Shown: positions 46,001 to 58,000 of the stretch, one piece after another
Position numbering within the stretch: the first letter of the stretch is position 1
Layout: every line of letters starts with the position of its first letter
Source of the DNA: Planococcus citri
Taxonomy: Eukaryota > Arthropoda > Insecta > Hemiptera > Pseudococcidae
Assembly: GCF_950023065.1 (NCBI RefSeq)
Contig: NC_088679.1
Coordinates: 35,278,001 to 35,342,000 of the forward strand
Length of the DNA: 64,000 nucleotides
Reading direction: 5' to 3'
The notes under the pieces: model-generated
What the model was told of the DNA's origin: nothing
What the model saw: only the letters and a program-made list of their open reading frames with translations
Databases searched by the model: none
Made by a program: the position numbers and the translations under genes

Positions 46001-49000
46001 TTAAGGATTTCATCTGGATCTGGCCTCGGAGTACAGGAACTTCGGCGTCTTCCTTTCGATGAATACGTAACTGGCGGTATATCTTTGAAAAAAAAATCAC
46101 ACCGTGAGAATCGAATTCATGAAAATTACTTATTCGAATAAAATTTCATATGTATCATATTGATACCTTTATCAGAATTCTGCGTTGATTGGAAGGAACT
46201 TCGTCTAGATCCAGGAAGTGATCTTGAAAAGTCTCTGTTTAGTTGATAGGGTTCAACTTCCAACTGTTCTGATTGACTCGATCCTCTTCGAGATCCTGCT
46301 AAATATGCGTGATCTGGATGTAAGAATCCATATGTGCCATCTCCTCCGTCAATTTCACTGTCTCTATCTTCTGGACAATTGGACAATATTTGAGTACTTT
46401 GTTTTTTGGTCAAGATTGCATTTTTTTTATGGGGTATCAGAAGATATTGTACATACTATAAGCAAATTAATTCATCATCATTTATACCTGAAAGTGAACG
46501 TTGAGTGCCATCCAAACTGGGCGTTGGAGAATCTGGGAAGTATTGGTTCGGTTTTTTCACTCCAGGAGTTTCGGGGTTTTCGATTCTATACCAGACTGGC
46601 GTATCAATTGTCAAGTCAATTTCTGGTATGACAACTTCACCTATAAGATAATCATAGCAATTTGACTCAATTATAAGTAAGTAGGTATCTAGACAGGTAA
46701 TTTCAGAAAAAAATCATTCAAATATTTAGACATAGAAAATTTTGCAAAATGTTTTTTTGATTAGTTTTACCGATTTGGATGCCCTTTTAAATAAGATGTC
46801 TGTGTTTTTGAAAAAATTGAAACTTAGTTTTAAAAAAAAGAACACATTTTTGGACAATTTTGTTTCACCACTTTTTAATCAAAGTCAATAAATTAAGCAT
46901 CGGCACGAAGAAAATTCATCTGCTCTTTTCGTTTCTTTGATCCACAGAGTCTAACAAGCAGAACAGAATTAAATAAGGAAATGAAGGAGAATAAATTTAA
47001 AAATGGATCACCAAGGCGACTTTTGTCAATATTTCAAGGGGTCATAATTTTTCCATATTTTTTTCCTTGCATCATTAATTGAAAATTTTTCAAAAATCAA
47101 AATTATAATTGAAAATAAAATTTTAATATGATTGAAAAATGGAAAAAACACAAAGTATCAAAAAAGCAGGTCTAACGAATAGGTATGTACTTGAGAAATT
47201 ATGAAAAAAAACAGAACTTTCAGAGAGACCATTTTTCTAATGTTTATTTTAATTTTTGAGTTGGTGACCGGGGGGGGGGGGTCAACATTTTTTCAGACCA
47301 ACATTTTTAGTCTCAAGTGTTTTGATTTTTAAAACAGGCAGATGATATCTGCAAAATAAGTAATAAGTACCAAGTATGTAGGTACAAAAAATCATGATAG
47401 CAGGACACATAATTATTAAGTATAAGCAAAAAACTAGGCAAAAATTGCACATTCAGGAATATTACGACACCCTGTGATTCTATTTTTATTCAAATGCTCA
47501 GCTCATGAGAAAATTTTCTCCCAAATTTTCCTGTTTTCAAATGATTTTTTTTTACCAATGTTTTGTTAGATATGAAAAAAAAAGTTAGTTAGGAATGTCA
47601 TTATAATGCTTGCAACTGCTTTTTGGAAATTGATAAATGTGTGCAGATAAAACGAACAAGTTTCACAGATCTATGTACAATTTGATCATATCGTTCACTT
47701 ACCTATAAACACTTGTTCACCATCAGGTCTTTGATCCCAAATAGTCACTTCTAAAGCTTTTTCTAAGACATTGCCATTTTCAGCACGTAATTCCACCGTT
47801 GTATTCCAGATAGGATTTTGATTAGGTTCAGCAACATCAGTAAATATAATTTGGTCGTTATCGCTGCACAAAAAATAATCTCAGGTCAAATAAGTATTCT
47901 TGAAATTAAATTTTAACATTGATCGAAAATCCGATAAATTTTCACACATACGTCGTAGGTATTAATCGAAGTCTAATAAATGCTTCCGGCTGGCAACCTC
48001 CGAAATAGTAATCGTCTCTTAAAGGTAAACTATCGGCGGCTAAAATTGAAACAACTAAGACAGATTTTTTCTCTTTGCACCAAAATTCTAATTGCAGTCT
48101 ACTAATTTGCTCGGTTTTATTGGCATCTTTCTCCTTCTGCTGTTGATCTTGATTCGCTGCGTTCACAACCATATCTTGAAGTTCCATCTGTTAAAATATA
48201 GATAGAGATGGGCGATTAAAAATTTTGTTCGTGTTGTAGTAGGTTGATAGATTCTAACAATTTGTTCTTAAAATCGACTTATGATGTCCAATTATATCGG
48301 AAATTTAAACACTAACGAAATCTTTAAGCATACGATAGACCTTTTATTCTGCGTGACTGTGACTCTCTCTGTTCAACTTTTCCAAAACTATTTGACTATG
48401 TACGAAAATCAAGAACTAATTTTACTCACCGGTGTCTTCGGTAGTTTTCTTCTCGTCGGTGATATCACAGGTTCATGGGGTTCTAGGTAATCGATAAAAA
48501 CCAATTAAAATATACTCTACTCGTTACATAAACGATAAAAATATAGTAGGTAAGTATCTACTTTTTACTTTGCCGAGAGCTTACCTACAATTTCTGGATT
48601 CTTTTTACGGGTTTGACTTATAAGGTCATCTTTCGATTCGTTCATTCTATAAAAAAAAAAAAAAAAAAAATAGAAAATTGATATTTTTTTTTGCAAAATA
48701 CTTTATAGGTAGATAGGTGCTTTGAGTGATGAGTGAAGGAAAATCTTTTTACTCACTTGACACCTTGTGTTTCCACAACCATATCTATAACATCGCCAGT
48801 TCGATCCATTATTGATGTCACTTCGTCAAATGATAAGTCCATTAACGGAATACCACATAATTCTAGTATCTGTAAAATTCTCACGTTAATTAAATATTTA
48901 CCTACTTAAGTACTTCTTGCTATGTTTGATGTAAATTTTCACTAGATAGTATAATAATTCAATGCATGAAGTGGGTAACATTGAAATTGTGTCAAATTAC

Positions 49001-52000
49001 AAAAATTATTACTTGGAACGTCACGCACAAAAATTTTAAAAACTGTCTAGGTAAATTCGTATGAAATTAATTATTAGTCTACAATTCAAATGGAAAACAG
49101 TGTTCATTGTTCAGTTAGTTAGCATTTTTGCGGCACAAAAAATATCGGAAATGGTGTATTTTGAAATTTTGCAATCACTCTTCTTTAAAAACATTTTTGA
49201 AGAATTTTGAGCCCAAAAATGAGTTATGATTTTTTACATTTTTGATAACGTGTCATGTAACGTATCAAAATGGATCAATATTTCTCGAGAAATTCAAATA
49301 TTTCGACGAGAATTGATTTCAAAACTTTTGAAGAATATTAGATTTTAAGATTTTTGAAAAAAGAGTAACTCGACCAATCGAAATGAGTTGAAAATTTCAC
49401 CAGACAATCAAAAGTTTCTATCTAAATTATTGTTTTTGAATTCTATTTAGAGCCCAAATTGAGTCGATTTTCCAGGTAGCGCAACCTATAGGGAATACTA
49501 GAAATCAATCAATTTTTTTTCTGCAATTTTTTAAAAATCCTTAAACAAAGTTTCGATAGAAAATTTTTGATTTTCTCGCAAACTTTAAACCCACTTAGAT
49601 AGGTCGTATAACACTTGTTCAAAAATTTTAAAAATAATTCACGATCTCATCTCGGGCTCCAAATTTTTCTAAATTGCATTAAAAATATATTCCATTGAAA
49701 TATTCGAATTCTTCGCGAAGTTTTAACCCATTGAGGTCGGTGTGGCATGAAATTTTTTGAAAATCCCAAATATCATGACCTGGCCCAGTTTTAAGCTCGA
49801 ACTTTTTTTTAAAATTCCATTTTTAAAGGCCACATGACATATTTTTGAAATATAATTCTATATGAGTTTATGTGGCCATGTGACGTAGCCAGGGTTGAAT
49901 TTGAGGTAATTTTCTGAAAACTTCTCATAGTAAAATGCATCTGAAATTACTGCTCAAGCGAAGCAATAATGGATACCTTTCAAAAAAATTGGTCCTAAAA
50001 ACGAAAAAAACGACCATTTTATCACGTTTTGATTCAAATTTTCATTAGTAGAGGAAAGAAGATGATCCCAGTTACCCCTTCTCTCCCCCTTGGTAACGTC
50101 ACTGATCATAACTAAATTTTGGGCTCAAAATTCTTAAAAATTATTTTTAAAACGTTTTTGTTGGAATAACTATTTGAATTGCTCGCGAAATTTGTAACTC
50201 ATTTTTGTAGGTCACGTGGAATTTTTTTCAATAAATCCGGGAAACCGCAGTCCAATTTCGAGGTCAAAATTTTTCAAAAATGTTCAAAAAAGTTTCGTTA
50301 AAATTCTGGAATTTCTCGCGGAATTTGAACCCATTTTAGTCATCAGGTCATTTGGACTGTCGAAGTGTAGACTATATTTTGAAAAAGTTTACGGAAATGA
50401 ATAAATTATTATCTTGAATTACATTTGAATAATTACTCACTTTATCTCCTTTCCTTAATCCAGCTTTTTCTGCTGGTCCACCAGGCATTGTCCAAACGAT
50501 ATAAGTGTATAACGTTCCATCAGGACCAGGTTTACCACCAACTACTCGCATACCAAAACCTCTCGCTGTAAATAAATTCAGATTAAATTAAGTATCTAAA
50601 AAAATTATGAAACGACTTTGCTCAAAATAATATAATATTTAGGTACCTACTTTTATGAATCCGCTCGTTCGGATCCCTCCTCAAAATAACTCTTCTCACT
50701 GGTGATACGTCGGAACCTGAAATGCAAGTGTAATTGTAACATCGCGACAACACATGCACACATATTCATAATTATTATTTATCGTGAGTCAAATGGAAAT
50801 CGACTCCAAACAGAGAAAATTCACTGTCCAATAGGAATGATTTTTTCCAATTAATTATTTTTATTTATTTTAGCTGCAATAGAGGTGATAATAATACACG
50901 ATAGGATGTCAGCTGGCTACATTAAAACCCTTGCAGGGGAGTTTTTTTCAACTAGGAAGGTAATATCTGTCTAGATATGCGTATTAAAAAAAACAATCAA
51001 TGATAAAACTATTTACTCGGTTGATGATCCAATTCCAACTGATCGACGTCGTCGATAACGATTTTAATATCTTCGCCAGATAACGATGATTGTCTGCGTA
51101 AAGATTCGGCATACGAGTTATCCGGTGGCTGAACGTTGCACGGTATTGCAGACAACGATTGCCTCGGACTTCCCAGCATGCCTGCCTTAATAGCGTTTAT
51201 ATCGGGTCTGCAATCAATTCATCGGGTTTTAAATATTAAAACCACACACCAGGCTCCTTTACTCCTACGTTTGTTGCAACGAGTACGAGTCCTTAACGAA
51301 AAAAAGAAAATTTTCTGTTGCCTAACACACATAGCACAGCAGATTCAGTTTCATTAATCAGTTTAACGGACGTACTGTCAGCTTTAAAATGGATCCTTTT
51401 GAGAGAGAAACGCTTTTAACTTTTTAAATAAATTATTACCGAGTACTTCCATCAGTACCATAAAATCTTTTACTCGTTATAGCAACTTTAGTTAAATTTA
51501 CGAATAATGGAAGATTGTGGAAACGAAGAAACGTTCTTGTAATTGTTTAATCGGCACGTTAAAGTAAGGAAACTCGGCTAGCTTTTACGTTATCGTAATT
51601 TCCTAATTTAAAATGGACCTCGTTCAACGGCGACAATTTCCACCGTTTTCTATTTAAATTTCACGAAAAAGTAAAAGGACAATTTTCACCAGCTATACCG
51701 AGTATACCTACCTGTAGGCAAGGTATTAAAATATTGGATACGCGCAATCACAGACATTCCCTTAGGTCAAGGTTACCCTCTTTCCCCTTCAGATTACGAT
51801 ACCAAGCGTTGAACGAGAAAAAATACGTAATTTTGAAACGGGTATTTTAATAAAGTTGCATGATGGCAATCCGTCCTGATTGCGAATCGATGTTGATACA
51901 GTTGCATACCATTTTTTACTCGCAATATGCGCTATATAATTATCTACTTCAACGTCGAATACGTATACAGGGTGTTTCAGCGTGTTTTTAGATAGGTACC

Positions 52001-55000
52001 TACAATATTTCATCAGTGGGCAGAATCTGAATTTTGAAAAAATGTCGTGGAAACATTTATTTTGAGATGAAAGTCACCGAAAAAAGCTGTTAGTCTCGGT
52101 GGATGCCCCTAGAAGAAGAGGTTCCCTTGCAAGTAGACTTTTTTAAAAATAAATTATTGAAATTATTATAATATAAATCGAAAATCACATTTCCAAACGC
52201 ATCAGTGCGATGGGTTTTTTTTAATCATTTTTTTCACTCGGAGAAAATTCTAAACAAATAAGGTGAAACTTTTCCAAAAATCAGCTCCCATGTGTTTCTA
52301 GACGAGAAGAGAAACTACCACATCGTCAATTTGAAATTACATCAGAGACGCTAATCAAATCACACGTATGCAGGAAACCAAGCCTAACATTTCGTCGTAC
52401 CTACATTAATCTATTCATTAATTCCAACACATACACGAATACATATAGGCAGCCAGGCACCTCTACCTACTTTATTAAGGTCACAAAAAAATCCAACCAT
52501 ATTTTCTACGGGTTATAATTTCACACATTCAAATTAAATTATCAAAGGAATTCCCACACTGAAATTAATTTCCACGTTTTCCAATTTGCCAACAGAAAAA
52601 AAAATAATCGAAACTAATAAACGCCTGCATTCAAAACTAAAACCAATTCAAACTTCGATACGTTCCAAACTAAGTATAGATATATAACTGAAGTATATGT
52701 AGTATGAAGGTATTGAAATTCCACACACTCCTAAAAGCCCCAGTATAAATAAAAGAGCAAAATAAAATCTATTCATATATTTTTTTCTCCTGCAACCCTT
52801 TGTAACAAGATAAACTGATTATCTTTCGGAGGTTTTGCTCTATATCGTGTGTTCTAGGTTTTTTCTTTTTTTTTTCTTTTAATAAAATTTAAAGCACGTT
52901 TTCGAAATCGGATATTGGAATTGTTTGTTAGTTTTTAGACGATATAACTCGAGCGTGAAGAAGAAAAAAAAAGCACAAATATGAGGTGCATCATTTTATT
53001 CGTTCTATAACTTGGCGCATATAAGGATTAGTTGATAAAGATTTTCTGATTTTATAAAGCCGGATGTTACAATTTTTATAAAAATTTATCGCTATAAGTA
53101 AGTGTTTTTTTTTCTTGTTCGATTCACTCCCTTTTTTGTACAGATGGTACGCGAATTTCATGTACGAGAAAAACTTTTCCTGTGTTTGCTATATCTTCGT
53201 CATTTGTTTTCTTATAATTTTATATATTTTTTTATTATAACTCGAGCATTAATAATACTTCTACGTGGACATCCGAGCTGTGTAATACAAATTTACAATA
53301 ATCAAGATATTTTACTCACAACTGAGATCCTCGGCGTCTTGCTCTTCTTTCTTCGTCTGTGAATTCTGCCAGTGAAGGTGATGATGATTCGCCTCCATCA
53401 TTAGGTCCTATTTTTAAATTAGAATTTGTTTATTAATAATGAAGTGATTTCAACGGTAAAAAGTAGGTAGGTACTTCGAAAAGTATTTTTTTAATATGTT
53501 TACAAAGAACAATACCCGGCTACAATTTCAATGAAAAATGAACTTTCACAAGAATATCTATACCTATACACGAAAAACCCAATAACCGAAATAACTGCCC
53601 TGATTAATTTTTCTATTTTTTGAAGCACTCTCATATTTAAAATAATTAAAAATCAAAAATTTACCAAGTAGGTAGGTACTTATCATTCAAACCGGCAATA
53701 TTTTAGCGAAAATGAAAACACGAACTACATACATAAGTATAGGTACGCTTAGTAAACTTTTCAAAATATGGACAAAATATCCGAAAACCAAATTTCAACA
53801 TTTGCAGCTGATTTGAAGCCTCTACAAGGTTTAATTTCTCATTTTACTAAATAATTACAGATTATGATGCAAAAGACCACGATACGTCAATAAAGTTATA
53901 GCGTTCGCAGTGAAAACACGCTGAGGTTAATAAAATTGCATAACCTGTTCGCCGTAAATACGCAGTTTTCTCTCGACGGTGGTGCTTTTAAATTATTATA
54001 CGAAGCCAACATTTTAGAGAGAGGGGATTTCGAGAGAACTGATTCAATTTTCGAGGACCATTTTATACCATAACCCAAAATGAGCCCCGTACATGCGAAT
54101 AAAAAAATTAAAATTTTCTCGAAAAATATAATAATTGGTATAAAAACGTAAGTTTTCGAACCTCGGAGGCTCCAAGTGAGTAATAACTCAAAAATAACTT
54201 CCATCGATTCCACTCGACATTAAAAAGCACCATTTATTTTTAAAACTTGCAAAACCATTGTCGACATGATTCAGCAATCTCGATAAAATAAGTTACAACA
54301 TAGATAGACGAGTCGTGTTGTAATAAAAACTAGAAAATAAGGAAGAAAAACGAATAAATGGGTGAAAAGAAAACGTCAAAATAGACCCAGAAGTAAGTAA
54401 AAGTTGAAAATCCAACACCAACACTATGGGCGAATATGTGCCTACGTTGATTTCAAAATACTCGCGAATATTTGTGAAGTTTATTTTTAATCTAAAACTG
54501 GTGGGTAATTTTTTTTTTCATCGAGTCCACGATTTTTGTAGACGCCTTTTAGCAAGCCTCTTACGTATATTAAAATTGGAAATTTTCTACACCTTGACGT
54601 CAGAGTAAACAGCGAAAATTTTCAAATCACTCCGGTTGAAAGTTTTAATAGCTTTCATAGTGTAAAGCGTAACTCCTACGCGTCGGCTTTTCGAAATACT
54701 TCTCTCCATATCCCTTTTCACTTTTTTTTTTTTGGTAAGCAGACACAAAATGTGAAGCGAATTAAAACGGAACTGTATATTATACAATTGCAATGGTTGA
54801 AAAAGCACATTAAATTCATTGAATTGCGTTTCTATCGATGGAAATTCATCGAATCTGTTCCATTCTACGAATATTATTACTCTTTAAATGTATCTACCTA
54901 CTTCAATCTTGCTTGGAACCTACTTATCAACAGCTGAACCAACAAAATGAAAATGTTTGGCCAGATTCGAAAATGTTTGATGAAACTAGTAGCACGAGAA

Positions 55001-58000
55001 ATTTTTACTTTTAGGGCTAATTTCCAAAAGCATTTCTGGCGATAAGTTTAATTTCCGTTATGTTCTTTACGTCAAAAAGGTTTATTTAATTGCGATGAAC
55101 CGATAAAAGTGGCGTTTTACAAAAACACTGTTGATTCGCCACAACACTAGAACTTCTCCGCGTTGAAATCAGATTAAACAGTAAACCGAAATGTATAAAA
55201 GCGGAAAGTGTTTTTCAAGCAATGTTTACACATTACTTACGGTCTATTTCCTCACTCCTATAACCCATTCGATGTTGATTTACGCGGCGAGAATCGATAC
55301 AAAAGTACCAACTTTAACATATGTAGTATAAACTCAGCGTGCATGAAAATTTCCAACTTACCGCTTAAATCACTCAATGGCTTTGGTTTCATAGATTGTC
55401 TTCTTACAGCTGGACTAAACGATTCTTCGTTATCGCTTGACATCGGTGGCCGACACGATGCTCTTCGTCTAGCGTCGATATGCAATCCTTCGTCTTTATC
55501 ATTAGGCGATGGTGTTCTGAAAGACGATCTACGGCCAGGATCTGGTTTCCCACTCGCCATCAACGAGCCATCTGGTCGCTTATGGTACACGTCGTAGGCT
55601 GAAGCACGTCTTGGTATGGCTGCAACAAAAGATCAGCTTGTATGAAGCCTGCTGATGGTGACATGTATGCCATCGGAATGGATTTAACGAGAGATCGACG
55701 AAGCGGTGATTTTCCGAGTACATAATTTTCCCCATGCATGGAATGCTCACAGACTTGAGCTACAGTTCTTTGCTCAAAAGTACATATTTATGCTCCTCAA
55801 TGTCAGCTTCATTTACAAATTGACACTTCAGTAATTAAAAATCATATCCACCGAAAGTGGAACCACCCAAAATTCAAGAGCAGCGCTAAAAAATCAATCA
55901 ACAATAAGCCAAAGTGTTTTCTAATTCTTAATTAATCATAGAGTGCAAATGAAAAGTGCACAAGCTTCAAGCTACATATGATACCATGAAAGTTTACTTA
56001 TTACGTGATCATTTCCAAAGTTTTATAAAGTTTGACAATACTTGTCACATTTCCGCCAATGATCTTCGCTGGAAGCTTCTAACTCAAATCGTGAGGTAAG
56101 CTTCCAATAAATACTTGGTAAGATGCAATGTGCTAAACAAAAGTTCAATTATATATGCGGGCATTACGAAAATACAAAAATGCATTCTAGAAGCCCAGTC
56201 GAAAAAATTCAAAATATCTTAAGCAACTTTCCCATCCAAAATTATTATATGTAAAAAAAAAAAAAAAATTCAAAACTAACAATGCAATTTTTTCATTCAA
56301 AATATTGAAAAGAGTAGCCAAAAGATTTATTCCAAAGTCAATTGTGTTTTGTGAAACATACTTGTATAAACATGAAATGAAATTTCCCTAAGATCAAAAA
56401 AAAAAGGCCACAAAATAAGCATCCTATTTCCCTGCCTTTAAAAGTTACGATTCTGGCAGGTTTTTAATTTTTGATTTTCAAAATTTTGGTTCATTAAGTC
56501 ATAGCTTTATCTGCTTATTCCAAGCATTTTTATAGAACTACACAAATCAAATGCTGGATGGGAGATTGGGAGGAGAGAGAGAGTGAGGGGACCGTTGGAA
56601 TGGAAATTCAGATCATTTATTTTTTCTACATTGTTCATTCTTCTGAAATCAAAAATTTTTTTCATAACTAAAACCTCAGAACTGCTCCACCCTTTATACT
56701 CTTTCCCCCTCTCTTTCCGTCCATGTCTCAGGAAATTGTCGGTTGAACACTTCTTTATTTCTCATAGGAGGAGGGGGAATTTTTTCATAGTCAATTCCTG
56801 TTTAGAGAAATCAAGCTGAGAGGTTAAAATTTAAAATGTAGTCCTAATTATTAATTGAATTTAAACAGTTTTTTATTTCAGAAAATTTGGAAATCAAGAT
56901 TTTCTCATGACGATTAATTGATTTTTGAGTCATCGTCGAGTCTTTCTCGAGTTTTAAACAAGGGGTGGCTTTGGAAATTTTCATTTTGATTCTTTTTTTA
57001 AAACAGGAAAATTCAAACATCTACCATAAATACTTTCTAGAACAGCTTAAAACCACAAGCAATCGTGTTCTTTTAGAGAGGGGTAAGAAGGGGAGGTGGG
57101 ATGGGAGGAGTGGTTGGAAATGGAGAATAAATCAAATTTCTGTTTTCTATTTCGATTCAGTCAAATCCTGACATTTACGTGAAAAGTGTCTAAATTTATA
57201 ATCTTCAAAAAATCATTCTGGGTAAATTTTTTAAAATCGGAGAAGAATAATACAAAAAAGAACATAATTTTGCTGAATTGTCCTAGAATTTGATGCCTCA
57301 AATCGATTAGAAACAAGTTTAAATTGTTTTGAGTATTTCTGAGGGCTCCGCAGATTTTTTAAAGTTTCAATTTCCACAACATTTTACCAAAATGAGTACA
57401 TGGGTAATTCTCAAAAAAAAAAAGGTCAATTTTGATGTGCGTAATTTTGAAAAACAAAAATCATTTTTTTAGAAAATTTCAAGTGGGAATCGTTTGTATA
57501 GATGTCCTAGATCCCTTTTCTAATGTTGGCCTCAGTTCAATCCCCCCACTGTGGGCCCTGACCCCCCCTAAAATGGCGATAATTAGGATTCGACCCTCAT
57601 CGATGTGTAATATGTCGATTGATATGTTCTCGAGATCGTAGAATTCGAATCTGGAGTTATTTTTTGTAGAGGTGGAGGGTGAGGCGTGGGGAGGGGGAAA
57701 ATGTCAAATTTTGCTTAATGTCGACTAGCGCGATAAAAGTACAGCTGTCTGAAATTTGGCCAAGTCGAAGGACAAATGAGCGCTGCACAAGCCGAAGGAC
57801 AATCTCAACGTTTTTTCGTTTCTAGCCTTACTTACTGGACATTATTTGATTTTTAACACGTAATAAATGTTTACTTATTATGTAGAATAATTTCCCTTTT
57901 TCAATCTTCGTTTTTGGCGGGTTCATTAGGGTAAATAAAAACGCAATCCGAAGGACACAGATTTTTCTAAACATCAAATTTTCAGAGATAAGTACGATCA

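Noticed and set aside
46218..46631. 137-codon + strand open frame
   Set aside because: Antisense shadow crossing two Rim exons and the intron between them; no domain features.
47952..48187. ATG at 48187 as the start of a separate C2 protein
   Set aside because: The ATG follows a splice acceptor directly, and the upstream exon 48430-48482 joins in phase 0, so it is internal to Rim.
51960..52020. ACAGGGTGTTTCAG, resembling transposon or retroelement ends
   Set aside because: No inverted or direct partner within several kb and no target duplication.
55208..55597. Long + strand open frame opposite Rim
   Set aside because: Exact antisense of the RRxS-rich Rim exon 55362-55619; the - strand reading has splice borders and matching phases.
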